DNA from: Clostridium saccharoperbutylacetonicum N1-4(HMT)
GTDB lineage: Bacteria; Bacillota; Clostridia; Clostridiales; Clostridiaceae
NCBI RefSeq assembly: GCF_000340885.1
Contig: NC_020291.1
Coordinates: 3,781,001 to 3,845,000, forward strand
Direction of reading: 5' to 3'
Length of the DNA stretch: 64,000 nucleotides
The notes beneath the pieces are model-generated. The model saw nothing but the letters and a program-made list of their open reading frames with translations, did not search any database and was not told where the DNA came from. Below are positions 44,820 to 53,955 of this stretch, in pieces; within the stretch, counting starts at the first letter, position 1, and the number at the start of each line of letters is the position of its first letter. The position numbers were made by a program, and so were the translations under genes.

Positions 44820-45818
44820 TTAAAAAAACATCTTCATTATATATATAATAAGTGCTGATAAAGTTGCAGTAATAGGGATTGTTAATATCCAAGCCCAAAC
44901 TATATTTTGTGCTACTCCCCATTTAACAGACTTAAATCTTTTTGATGCTCCAACACCCATTACAGTAGTTGAAATTATATGTGTTGTACTTACTGGTGCA
45001 TGGAAAAATGTAGCTAGGAAGATTACTGCTGCACCACCAGTTTGAGCTGCAAATCCATTAACAGGTGTTAATTTAGCCATCCCACTTCCCATAGTTTTGA
45101 TAATTTTTTTTCCTCCTGATGCTGTTCCCAATGCCATAGCTAAAGCACAACATGCTATTACCCAAGTTGGAACTGCAAATTCATGAATAAATTTTCCACT
45201 TAGCAAGGCCATGGTAATTAATCCCATTGATTTTTGAGCATCATTACTACCGTGGTTTAATGCCATAAGCGCACCTGCAACCACTTGGAATTTTAAAAAT
45301 ATCTTATTTACTAAACCAGGTTTAAAAGGTCTTAAAATCCAATTTAATAATATCATTAAAAAGTATCCAACTACAAAACCTATAATTGGAGCAATAAATA
45401 TCCAAATTATTACTTCATGAAATAAATTAGACCAATTTACTACATTAAAACTATTATTATATGCTATTCCTCCACCCATTAATGCTCCAATTAGAGCATG
45501 AGAAGAACTGCTTGGTATACCAAAATACCAAGTTATTATATTCCATATTATCGCTGAAATTAAAACTCCTAATATAACCCATTGTTCAATCGAGTTATGG
45601 CTTACTATACTTTCACCTACAGTTTTTGCAACTGCTGTTCCACTAAATGCACCAATAAAATTAAATATTGCACATATTATAATTGCTGTTCTTGGTGTAA
45701 GAGCTCTAGTTGTAATTGATGTTGCAACTGCTGTGGCTGTGTCATGAAATCCATTAATAAAATCAAATATTAATACCGTTATTACTATTAATACCGTTAT
45801 AGTCATAGCACTAAGCAT
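44820..45818 (-). CDS. low-affinity inorganic phosphate transporter, Pit family
   Basis: A 332-residue membrane protein with the duplicated PiT signature: FDFINGFHDTATAVATSI near the N-terminus and ALNHGSNDAQKSMG in the second half; about ten membrane segments. It carries phosphate with H+ (or metal-phosphate) into the cell. Its start overlaps the end of the DUF47 gene by 8 bp, so the two are translationally coupled. A weak hairpin follows the gene. Confidence 0.92.
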   Translation of the reverse strand: MLSAMTITVLIVITVLIFDFINGFHDTATAVATSITTRALTPRTAIIICAIFNFIGAFSGTAVAKTVGESIVSHNSIEQWVILGVLISAIIWNIITWYFGIPSSSSHALIGALMGGGIAYNNSFNVVNWSNLFHEVIIWIFIAPIIGFVVGYFLMILLNWILRPFKPGLVNKIFLKFQVVAGALMALNHGSNDAQKSMGLITMALLSGKFIHEFAVPTWVIACCALAMALGTASGGKKIIKTMGSGMAKLTPVNGFAAQTGGAAVIFLATFFHAPVSTTHIISTTVMGVGASKRFKSVKWGVAQNIVWAWILTIPITATLSALIIYIMKMFF

Positions 45819-46434
45819 TCTTAATTACAACTCCCTCTATGATATTTGCAATTTTTTCACACTTATCAATAGTGTTTTCCATTATTTGATAAATTTCTTT
45901 CCATTTAATAATTTCTATTGGATCTTTTTCATTTCTAAATAATTCGCACACAGTTTGCCTAAATAAACGGTCCGCTCCACTTTCAATTTGGTTTATCACC
46001 TTTATCTTCTCAGCAATTTGATTTTTACCGCCCATTAAGTGAAGTTCATCCATTAATTCTACTAAATGACCAGTACATTTAATTAACATATCAGCTAATA
46101 ATTTTGATGCTTCTGTACTTTGCTTAACATTAAACATTACAAATCTATGTACTGCTGAATTGATTAAATCTAAAACATCATCTAATCTCTTAATTAAAAC
46201 ATAGATATCCTCTCTATCAAATGGAGTAATAAAAGAATCGTTTAATTCTTTAACTATAATACCTACTATTCTATCACCTTGATGTTCTAATTCTTCTATT
46301 CTACTTACATCAAGATCAATATTATCTAGTGAATCTAAGGTCCTTCTTAAAAGTTTTGCACCTTCATCAACGATTTGTGCAGCTTCATTAAACAGTTTAT
46401 AAAATTTGTCTTCTTTTGGATTTAAATTGAACAT
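45811..46434 (-). CDS. DUF47 (PhoU-like) phosphate transport accessory protein
   Basis: A 207-residue helical protein of the DUF47/TIGR00153 family: EEGAKLLRRTL-like helices, IEELEHQGDRIVGIIVKEL and FITPFDREDIYVLIKRLDDVLD, the PhoU-like metal-binding repeats. Such proteins are encoded with Pit transporters and regulate them. AGGGAGATGTGATAAT precedes the ATG. It is the first gene of a two-gene operon with the transporter. Confidence 0.92.
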   Translation of the reverse strand: MFNLNPKEDKFYKLFNEAAQIVDEGAKLLRRTLDSLDNIDLDVSRIEELEHQGDRIVGIIVKELNDSFITPFDREDIYVLIKRLDDVLDLINSAVHRFVMFNVKQSTEASKLLADMLIKCTGHLVELMDELHLMGGKNQIAEKIKVINQIESGADRLFRQTVCELFRNEKDPIEIIKWKEIYQIMENTIDKCEKIANIIEGVVIKNA

Positions 46435-46762
46435 ATTATCACATCTCCCTATAAGTATAAAAATTTAATATATTGCCAAATGTCATAATCCTGTTCTAGT
46501 ATATTCTATTTTAATATAAATTTAAACTATTTTTAAAAAACTTAACCTAAATTTAATATAAATATGCTTGAATTTTCTCATATATTAATTTTATTAGTAA
46601 TTTTTGTAATCAAAAACAGATTTAATTTACTTTAATTTATCACTTTAGCAATAATTTCTCAGAAATCTTAACAGAAAATTTGCAAACTAAAAGTTGCAAA
46701 AATAATGTAAGAACATATATTACTTTCCATTATTCTATGCAACTTTTAATTTAAATTAATTA
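46435..46762. other. intergenic stretch hydrogenase/pit operon
   Basis: Contains the hydrogenase terminator (46688-46748) and AT-rich DNA that should include the DUF47-pit promoter. No gene is supported. Confidence 0.5.
46688..46748 (-). terminator. long-stem terminator of the hydrogenase gene
   Basis: TAAAAGTTGCA pairs with TGCAACTTTTA with further pairing (AATAATG/CATTATT) inside. Confidence 0.65.
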
Positions 46763-48703
46763 TTATTCATTATTCTTTTTTGCTCTTGGGAAGTATGTTG
46801 TATGCAATAATTCATGAGCCTTATTACTTAGTGGATGTCCTAAATATTTTTCATATATTGCAAGAACTTCTGGATTTTCATTAGATCTTCTAAGAGTCTT
46901 AGCTCTATCTATATTATTTAAACCTTCAGCTCTTTTTTGTAAAACTTCGTCTTTATTCTTTCTTATTTTAGGTTGACCACCGCCACCAATACAGCCTCCT
47001 ACACACGCCATTATTTCTATAGCATGGAAGAATTCTTCACCAGATCTTACTTTATCCAACATCTTAGCTGCTTCTCTAAGTCCATGAGCAACACCGATTC
47101 TCAATTTAATATCTTTGACTTCTATTTCACAAACTCTAAATCCATCCCAGCCTCTAAGACCTTCAAATTCGATGTTGTCAACTCTTTCTCCAGTCATATT
47201 TTCCATTGCTGTTCTTACAGCTGCTTCAATAACTCCACCTGTTCTACCAAAAATGATACCAGCACCAGTATATTCACCCATTACTGTATCTATTTCTTCA
47301 TCTTCAAGAGTTCTTAAATCTATTCCTGAATCTTGGAAAATCTTAATAAGTTCTCTTGTTGTTATAACATAGTTAACATCTGAATCTAGATTTACAGAAA
47401 ATTCTGGTCTTGATGCTTCATATTTTTTAGCAATACAAGGCATAATTGCAACTGACGATATTTCTTCTCTCTTTAATCCTTTTTCTTTTGCCCAGATTTC
47501 TTTAGCAACAATACCAAACATCTCCATAGGAGATTTTGCTGAAGAAGGAACTTCTAACATGTCACCATAATTTTGTTCTATAAATTTAATCCATGAAGGA
47601 CAGCATGAAGTAAGTATTGGAAGTTTTACATTTTCATCTCCTGCAAGATGCTTTTCAAGTCTTTCTTGAAGTTCAGCTGCTTCTTCCATTATTGTCAAAT
47701 CAGCTCCCCAAGAAGTATCAAATACATAGTCTACTCCTAACTTTCTAAGTCCTGCTGCTAATTTCTTTTCAACATTTTCTCCTGGTTCAAAGCCAAAAGC
47801 TTCACCTATAGCTACACGAACAGCTGGAGCCATTTGAGTAATTACAACCTTATTAGGTGTTGCTAAGTTTCTAAGGAATAAAAGAGTATTATCTCCCGTA
47901 AATATTGCATCTACTGGACATGCTGATACACAGGCACCACAATGAGTACATCTATTATCGTCTATTACATGTTGTTTTTTCAATTCTCCATCTATACAAT
48001 CCACTGGACATGCTCTTTTACAAGCTCCACATCCAATACACTTCTTTGTAATTTTTAGTTTAATTAAATGACTACACTGAGAAGTTGGACATTTCTTTTC
48101 TTCAATGTGCTCCTCAATTTCTTCGTAAAATTTATCTATAATTTCTTCCATTATATTATGCTTTTGATTCATTTTAGTCTTAACAGTTATTGCAAGATTT
48201 CTTAATGTATAAAGTTCACGCATATTAGATACGCCTTTACTTATTCTATTTAAGACATTATACATTTCTGTTATATCTTCTTTTACTATTTCATAATTTT
48301 TATAAGAACCATCCTTGATTTTTGCTAATAAGTATCTTATATAGAATTTTTCAAATTGGATTATACAATCCTCTTGTGATAAAACAATAATTGTCTTTGC
48401 TATATTTTCATAAAACAAATTAAAATCAAATTCTTTATTTAAACTATCTTCAGTTAAAAACCCGCCAAAAGGTAATCCAATTTGTGCTGCTTTAAAACCA
48501 CTTTTATTTATTAGTCCACCACATAATTCTATTATATCATTAAGAGTTGCCCCTTCTGGAACTTCTATTATCCCCGGTTTATTAACCTTACCGCAGATTG
48601 CTATTTTTCTGCCATCCTTTAATTGTTTTAACTCTTCCTCACTAAAAACTGAGAATACTGATCCTAATGAACTTTGAATAAATGATGTATTGTTGTTCAC
48701 CAT
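46763..48703 (-). CDS. [FeFe] hydrogenase with N-terminal SLBB domain
   Basis: The ATG at 48703 follows AAGGAGTGAAATT. Domains in order (646 residues): an SLBB/NuoF-like beta-grasp (about 25-75, KPGIIEVPEGATLNDIIELCGG), a helical linker with KCPTSQC (about 210), two [4Fe-4S] clusters (CIGCGACKRACP and CTHCGACVSACP), then the H-cluster domain with TSCCPSWIKF, MPCIAKKYEA and MACVGGCIGGGGQP, and a small-subunit-like C-terminus ending YFPRAKKN. It makes or consumes H2 with ferredoxin. The [2Fe-2S] domain of classic clostridial HydA is missing; the partner may be different. Confidence 0.92.
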   Translation of the reverse strand: MVNNNTSFIQSSLGSVFSVFSEEELKQLKDGRKIAICGKVNKPGIIEVPEGATLNDIIELCGGLINKSGFKAAQIGLPFGGFLTEDSLNKEFDFNLFYENIAKTIIVLSQEDCIIQFEKFYIRYLLAKIKDGSYKNYEIVKEDITEMYNVLNRISKGVSNMRELYTLRNLAITVKTKMNQKHNIMEEIIDKFYEEIEEHIEEKKCPTSQCSHLIKLKITKKCIGCGACKRACPVDCIDGELKKQHVIDDNRCTHCGACVSACPVDAIFTGDNTLLFLRNLATPNKVVITQMAPAVRVAIGEAFGFEPGENVEKKLAAGLRKLGVDYVFDTSWGADLTIMEEAAELQERLEKHLAGDENVKLPILTSCCPSWIKFIEQNYGDMLEVPSSAKSPMEMFGIVAKEIWAKEKGLKREEISSVAIMPCIAKKYEASRPEFSVNLDSDVNYVITTRELIKIFQDSGIDLRTLEDEEIDTVMGEYTGAGIIFGRTGGVIEAAVRTAMENMTGERVDNIEFEGLRGWDGFRVCEIEVKDIKLRIGVAHGLREAAKMLDKVRSGEEFFHAIEIMACVGGCIGGGGQPKIRKNKDEVLQKRAEGLNNIDRAKTLRRSNENPEVLAIYEKYLGHPLSNKAHELLHTTYFPRAKKNNE

Positions 48704-48901
48704 AATTTCACTCCTTATTTTCATGTAATGGTTATATTAAATTTAGTTACTAACAAATACATTTTTTCCCACAAAAATTTAAATTTGTTATTTTGAAAAC
48801 TAAAATTTATTTACATTTTTAAGTATATCATATTTTAATTAAAAAATCCTTTGACAGAATATTATTATTATTATCAAAAAAAGACTTTAAATTGATAATC
48901 T

Positions 48902-49555
48902 TTATATATCCTTACTTACCTTTTCTTTAAACTCTTCAACTCCAACTCTATCAATAAAAAATCCTAATTTTTCTCCATCTTCTGCAAATTCCATGTAATA
49001 TTCAAAAATATTATCTACTAAGTTAAGTGCTTGTTCTTCTGATATATCTTGTGCAATAATATCTGCCATCCTTGGATTATACCCTCCAGAACCCCCAGCA
49101 GAAACAATAAATCCCGTCTTATCTGCAATTACACCTACATCTTTACTATATACACTACCACAAGCATTTCTACAGCCTGCAACCCCAATTTTAGTTCTAC
49201 ACGGAGTCTCCATCCACTGATACTTTTTTGAAAGTTTCATACCTGTTCCAATTGTATTAAATTTTGACCTCTTACAATAGCCTGCTGGACACATTTCTAC
49301 ATTCTTAACTGAATTTTGCGTTCTTACAGCAGGTTCCATTCCTAGTTCATTCCATATAGCTTCCAAGTCTTCCTGCTTAAGGTTAGTTATTAATATTCTT
49401 TGACCAGATGTAATTTTAAGTACCCCTTTATATTTTTTAGCTATATCTAAGATTTTTTGCATATTATCTATAGTTATAAATCCCCCTGGAATATGTGGGG
49501 TTATTGCGAAAGTTCTCTTTCCATTTATAACTTTTTGAAGATTTCCATAACTCAT
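48902..49555 (-). CDS. small nitrite/sulfite reductase-like (sirohaem/[4Fe-4S]) protein
   Basis: A 217-residue protein with one half-domain (GGFITIDNMQKILDIA) and one catalytic-type domain with CPAGYCKRS and CRTKIGVAGCRNACG, giving the four Cys for the [4Fe-4S]-sirohaem centre. Full reductases have about 500 residues and two repeats, so this is the compact clostridial form. Reaction unknown: sulfite, nitrite or another redox role. GAGGGATAAT precedes the ATG. It is single, upstream of the hydrogenase gene on the same strand (199 bp away). Confidence 0.83.
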   Translation of the reverse strand: MSYGNLQKVINGKRTFAITPHIPGGFITIDNMQKILDIAKKYKGVLKITSGQRILITNLKQEDLEAIWNELGMEPAVRTQNSVKNVEMCPAGYCKRSKFNTIGTGMKLSKKYQWMETPCRTKIGVAGCRNACGSVYSKDVGVIADKTGFIVSAGGSGGYNPRMADIIAQDISEEQALNLVDNIFEYYMEFAEDGEKLGFFIDRVGVEEFKEKVSKDI

Positions 49556-49881
49556 ATTATCCCTCCGTTCTAGTTTGCAGTTTACAATTTTACAGTTTAC
49601 AATGAATGTTTAAACATCCACAGGTGAAAGTTCATGTTTCCAAATATAAAAGCTCCCAAGGAGAAACTTCATGTTTCCAAATATAAAATTTGGACATTCA
49701 CTTTTTGGACATTCACTTTTTCGACACTTACTTTTGCTCCAGAATTTCTATTTAATTAATGTAGAACTTTTATCAGAACTTATGCATTATAATTATATTA
49801 CATAACAAAATAGCAATATGTATCATATGTTACAATACAAAAGCCCATAAAAAGAATACAATGATACTATTTCAATAAATT
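49556..49881. other. repeat-filled intergenic stretch
   Basis: A CAGTTTACA tract (49572-49602) and the tandem dispersed repeat (49622-49724) occupy most of it. No gene is supported. Confidence 0.6.
49622..49724 (+). repeat. dispersed repeat, tandem copy
   Basis: Two about 37-bp units (49622-49658, 49659-49694) share TTCATGTTTCCAAATATAAAA, and two 15-bp units (49695-49709, 49710-49724) share CATTCACTTTTT. A reverse copy is at 27664-27728 and a diverged copy at 34037-34117. Confidence 0.75.
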
Positions 49882-50274
49882 TTAATCAATCTTCGTACCA
49901 CAGTAAGGGCAAAATTTAAAATTACCATCTACTTCATTTTTACAATTTCTACATACAGTCTTTCCATATACATTAGAACCATATTGCTTTTGATCCAAAT
50001 CATATAAATCCCAATATGTTATGTTTATATTCTCACCACGCTCAATTGCTTTACCCTTTTCTTTTTTAATACCATATACTTCGTTACAATTTTCACATAC
50101 TAAATAATATTTTTCATTCCACTTAAAAATAGGTATAAAGAAGAAATGAAAAAAATCATAGCTTTTTATTAAGTGACCTTTGACTGTTGATTTACATCTA
50201 TTACAATTGATATTATCTATAATAGTAATTTCCTTTTCTTTACTTTCTATTCCAAATATTCCTATAAAAAACAT
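49882..50274 (-). CDS. zinc-ribbon protein
   Basis: A 130-residue protein with three Cys pairs: CNRCKS (about 24-27), CENCNE (about 60-63), and a C-terminal zinc ribbon CRNCKN...CPYCG. It resembles YrkD/zinc-ribbon-15 style proteins that end in FKFCPYCGTKID. AAAGGAAATGAGTGT precedes the ATG. Membrane association is possible through the hydrophobic FFHFFFIPIFKW segment, but no clear anchor exists. Function unknown. Confidence 0.78.
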   Translation of the reverse strand: MFFIGIFGIESKEKEITIIDNINCNRCKSTVKGHLIKSYDFFHFFFIPIFKWNEKYYLVCENCNEVYGIKKEKGKAIERGENINITYWDLYDLDQKQYGSNVYGKTVCRNCKNEVDGNFKFCPYCGTKID

Positions 50275-50406
50275 ACACTCATTTCCTTTAATATTTTATT
50301 GTTGACTTCTAAAGCATTATTGCCATGACAATATTATAACATAGAAATACTTCTATTGTTTACTATGTTCTCAATATGTTGTTGTTAAATAAGAGTATTA
50401 AAGAAA

Positions 50407-50473
50407 AAACAAGCCAGTATTTCTACCAATGTCATCTTAACTTAATGACATTGGTATGTCTACTAACTTGTTT
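50407..50473 (-). terminator. terminator of the liv operon
   Basis: Inner stem TACCAATGTCAT/ATGACATTGGTA (50424-50456) inside outer arms AAACAAG/CTTGTTT, followed by T residues on the minus strand. Confidence 0.75.
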
Positions 50474-50503
50474 CACTACAAAATAAAATTTGATTTTATT
50501 AAT

Positions 50504-51214
50504 TTATAAGGCTTCACCAAGATAAGCCTTTTTAATTTCATCATTTGCAAGTAATTCTTGTCCTGAACCACTTAATGTAATTCTTCCAGTCTCCATAATA
50601 TAACCTACATCAGCTATTTTAAGAGCTGCATTAGCATTTTGTTCTATCAAAAGAACTGTCATACCTTCTTCATTAATCTTTTTAATTATTCCAAATAATT
50701 CTTTAACTATTATAGGTGCTAGACCTAAAGAAGGTTCATCCATCATTATAAGCTTAGGTCTTGACATTAAAGCTCTGCCTATAGCTAACATCTGCTGTTC
50801 TCCACCTGAAAGCGTCCCAGCTAATTGCCAAGTTCTTTCCTTAAGTCTAGGAAATAATGAATATACTTTTTCTAAATCTTCTGCGATACCTTTAGCATCA
50901 TTTCTTGAGTATGCACCTATTTTTAAATTTTCTAAAACTGTAAGGTCAGAAAAAACCCTTCTACCTTCTGGTACTAAAGCAATTCCCTTTTTAACCATTA
51001 ATTCAGTGCTAAGCTTAGTTAAATCAGTTCCTTCATAATCTATACTTCCACTTTTAGGTTTAACAAGACCTACTATGGATTTCAAGGTAGTACTTTTCCC
51101 AGCTCCATTTGCTCCAACCAAAGTAACAATTTTACCACTAGGTACTTCCATGCTTATGCCTTTTAAGGCTTCTATTCCTCCATAAGCAACTACTAAATTA
51201 TCAATTTTAATCAT
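50504..51214 (-). CDS. livF: branched-chain amino-acid ABC transporter ATPase LivF
   Basis: A 236-residue ABC ATPase with Walker A GANGAGKST, signature LSGGEQQMLAIGRALM, Walker B KLIMMDEPSLGLAP and the switch His replaced by Q in LIEQNANAALK, as usual for LivF. It ends with a KAYLGEAL tail. It is the last gene of the liv operon; its start overlaps livG by 8 bp. It energises uptake of Leu/Ile/Val (or related hydrophobic or amide substrates) together with LivG. Confidence 0.93.
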   Translation of the reverse strand: MIKIDNLVVAYGGIEALKGISMEVPSGKIVTLVGANGAGKSTTLKSIVGLVKPKSGSIDYEGTDLTKLSTELMVKKGIALVPEGRRVFSDLTVLENLKIGAYSRNDAKGIAEDLEKVYSLFPRLKERTWQLAGTLSGGEQQMLAIGRALMSRPKLIMMDEPSLGLAPIIVKELFGIIKKINEEGMTVLLIEQNANAALKIADVGYIMETGRITLSGSGQELLANDEIKKAYLGEAL

Positions 51215-51977
51215 CTTCAGATACCCCCAAATATGCGTCTATAACCTTCTTATTGTTTTGTATTTCAGAAGGTGTACCTTCAGCTATAGTAATACCATAT
51301 TCAAAAACTTGTATTCTATCAGATAAACTCATAACCATACTCATATGATGTTCAATCATAAATATTGATAACTTGAACTTATCTTTTATTTCTTTAACAA
51401 AAGCAGTAAGCTCATCTGTTTCTGTAGGATTCATTCCTGCTGCTGGTTCATCGAGCAAAAGGAGCTTAGGATTAGTTGCAAGTGCTCTAGCTATTTCAAG
51501 CTTTCTTTGCTTACCATATGGAAGCGAACTAGCTTTTTCATCTTTTAAGTCTTCAAGACCTAATTCTCTCAAAAGGTCTAGAGATTTTTTAATCATTTCC
51601 TTTTCTTCTTTTCTGTATTTAGGAAGTTTTAACATAGCTTCAAAACAATTTGATTTTATATGTACGTGATTAGCAATTAATACATTGTCAAGCACACTTA
51701 AATCTTTAAATAATCTTATATTTTGAAAGGTTCTTGCTATACCAGTTTGAGTTATTTTATCTTGTCTCATCCCTGTAATATTAGTACCATTAAAAGTAAT
51801 TTGTCCTTTTGTAGGAGTATAAACATTAGTAATCATATTAAAAGCTGTAGTCTTTCCAGCCCCATTTGGTCCAATTAATGAAATTATTTCACCGTCATTA
51901 ATTTGAAGATTAAAATCACTTACAGCTGTAAGTCCTCCAAACTGCATTGTTGCATTTTGAACATTTAATAATGCCAT
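51207..51977 (-). CDS. livG: branched-chain amino-acid ABC transporter ATPase LivG
   Basis: A 256-residue ABC ATPase with Walker A GPNGAGKTT, the LivG-type signature SLPYGKQRKLEIARALA (rather than LSGGQ), Walker B KLLLLDEPAAGMNPTE and the H-loop in FMIEHHMSMVMSL. The GTARTFQNIRLF-like segment (IARTFQNIRLFKDLSV) is typical. It abuts livM by one base (TAATG overlap) and overlaps livF. Confidence 0.93.
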   Translation of the reverse strand: MALLNVQNATMQFGGLTAVSDFNLQINDGEIISLIGPNGAGKTTAFNMITNVYTPTKGQITFNGTNITGMRQDKITQTGIARTFQNIRLFKDLSVLDNVLIANHVHIKSNCFEAMLKLPKYRKEEKEMIKKSLDLLRELGLEDLKDEKASSLPYGKQRKLEIARALATNPKLLLLDEPAAGMNPTETDELTAFVKEIKDKFKLSIFMIEHHMSMVMSLSDRIQVFEYGITIAEGTPSEIQNNKKVIDAYLGVSEDD

Positions 51978-53035
51978 TATTTATCTCCCCCTTCTTCTAG
52001 AGGTTTATTGTTTGTATATTTAAATATTGATTTCCATGAAAATTCTTTTGTTCCCATAATTCCATGTCTAAAGAACAATACTATTACCATAAGTAATATC
52101 GAAAATATAACCATTCTTAAACCTGGTATACCTGTAAAACTGAAAATTCCTAAATCAAACACTTTTTCCATGTCCAAAAATCTTAAGACTTCTCCAAGAA
52201 TTGTTACAATGAAGGCTGAAATTACTGTACCAGTAACACTTCCCATACCACCAATTACTATAATAAGAAGTATATTAAAAGTAAGACTGAATTTGAACAT
52301 ATTAGGATCTATTGTTCCCATTAAGTTACCAAGTAAACCTCCGCCTACTCCTGCAAAAAACGCTCCAACAGCAAATCCAATAACCTTATGTTTAAATAAA
52401 CTTATTCCCATGCTTTCAGCAGCTATTTCATCTTCTCTAATTGCCTTTAAAGCTCTACCATATGAACTATTTATAAGTGACAATAAAATTATTATGGTTG
52501 CAATAGTAATTCCAAAACTCCAGTATAAATTTGTCATGTGAGGAATACCTCTAAGACCTAAAGCACCATTAGTTAAGCTTTGTGCATTAGTAATTACTAT
52601 TCTAATAATTTCTGCAAACCCTAAAGTAACAATAGCTAGATAATCTCCTTTAAGTCTTAAAGCTGGAGCACCAATTAAGATTGCTATTAGGGCTGATAAA
52701 AGTCCTGCTATAATTAACGCTACTATAAATGGCACTGAAATATGATTAAATGGTGCCATTAATGGTTCCATAAAGAAATTTTGATTTTTTACTTTTTCAG
52801 ACATAGTCAATAATGCAGTTGTATATGCACCTATTGCAATAAACCCAGCATGTCCTAATGAAAAAAGTCCTGTAAATCCATTTATTAAATTCAAACTAAG
52901 TCCAAGCACTGTATATATAGCACATAAATTCAAAATTCTAATTTTATATGAGTCTAAGCCATTATTTGCAACAAACAAGAGTAAAAATACAATTGCAATA
53001 AGAGCTATATTTAAAAATTTATTTTTATTGTTCAT
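51977..53035 (-). CDS. livM: branched-chain amino-acid ABC transporter permease LivM
   Basis: A 352-residue permease with about nine to ten membrane segments and the LivM hallmark NGFTGLFSLGHAGFIAIGAY, plus GDYLAIVTLGFAEIIR and the coupling region around ALKAIREDEIAAESMG. It forms the membrane channel with LivH. It follows livH by 2 bp and shares its last base with the livG start. Confidence 0.93.
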   Translation of the reverse strand: MNNKNKFLNIALIAIVFLLLFVANNGLDSYKIRILNLCAIYTVLGLSLNLINGFTGLFSLGHAGFIAIGAYTTALLTMSEKVKNQNFFMEPLMAPFNHISVPFIVALIIAGLLSALIAILIGAPALRLKGDYLAIVTLGFAEIIRIVITNAQSLTNGALGLRGIPHMTNLYWSFGITIATIIILLSLINSSYGRALKAIREDEIAAESMGISLFKHKVIGFAVGAFFAGVGGGLLGNLMGTIDPNMFKFSLTFNILLIIVIGGMGSVTGTVISAFIVTILGEVLRFLDMEKVFDLGIFSFTGIPGLRMVIFSILLMVIVLFFRHGIMGTKEFSWKSIFKYTNNKPLEEGGDK

Positions 53036-53037
53036 TT

Positions 53038-53940
53038 TTACACCTTCTCTGTTAGATTTTTGCCCATAATTCCAGTAGGCTTAAATAATAATATTATAAT
53101 TAATAAAACGAAAGCTAATGCATCTCTATATCCAGTTAATGCTGGAAAGAATCCAACTAACATGATTTCTGTTAGTCCAAGAATAAATCCACCAATAACT
53201 GCACCTTTAATATCTCCAATACCACCTATTACAGCAGCTATAAAGCATTTTAATCCTGGCATCATCCCCATAAGAGCAACTATCTGTGGATATTTCACAC
53301 ACCACATCATTGATCCTACAGCTGCAAGTCCTGAACCTATTGCAAAAGTAAAAGATATTATTCTATTCACGTTTATACCCATAAGTCTTGCAGTTTCTAC
53401 ATCCTTAGATGCAGCTCTCATAGCCATACCAACATTTGTATTATTAACAAGATGTAATAAAATGAATAATAAAATTATAGTAACTATTGGAATGATAAAA
53501 GTAAGATTTTGAATCGAAACCCCACCTATAACCATAACGTTAGTAAATAATTTTATATCAGGGAATGCCTTAGGTCTTCCCCCAAATAAAACAACCGCTA
53601 AATTTTCAAGTAAGAAAGACACACCAATTGCAGAAATCAAAACTGAAATCTTAGGTGCATTTCTAAGTGGTCTGTACGCTGCAAACTCAATTCCCATTCC
53701 AAGTACTGCTGTAATTACAATAGCTATTATAAAAGCAAAGTACCAAGGTAGTCCAAACGTTGCTATTCCAAAGAATGCGAAGTATGCCCCCATCATAAAT
53801 ATATCTCCATGAGCAAAGTTTATAAGCTTTAGTATTCCATAAACCATTGTATAACCAATAGCTATTAAGGCATATAAGCTTCCCAGTGAAATCCCATTTG
53901 CCAAGTTTTGCATGAATGTTGTAAAATCCATTAATGTCAT
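53038..53940 (-). CDS. livH: branched-chain amino-acid ABC transporter permease LivH
   Basis: A 300-residue permease with about eight membrane segments: LANGISLGSLYALIAIGYTMVYGILKLINFAHGDIFMMGA at the N-terminus is the LivH pattern, and the EAA-like coupling loop is MRAASKDVETARLMGINVN. It follows the binding-protein gene after 15 bp and precedes livM by 2 bp. Confidence 0.93.
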   Translation of the reverse strand: MTLMDFTTFMQNLANGISLGSLYALIAIGYTMVYGILKLINFAHGDIFMMGAYFAFFGIATFGLPWYFAFIIAIVITAVLGMGIEFAAYRPLRNAPKISVLISAIGVSFLLENLAVVLFGGRPKAFPDIKLFTNVMVIGGVSIQNLTFIIPIVTIILLFILLHLVNNTNVGMAMRAASKDVETARLMGINVNRIISFTFAIGSGLAAVGSMMWCVKYPQIVALMGMMPGLKCFIAAVIGGIGDIKGAVIGGFILGLTEIMLVGFFPALTGYRDALAFVLLIIILLFKPTGIMGKNLTEKV

Positions 53941-53955
53941 ATTTTCACCCCTATT

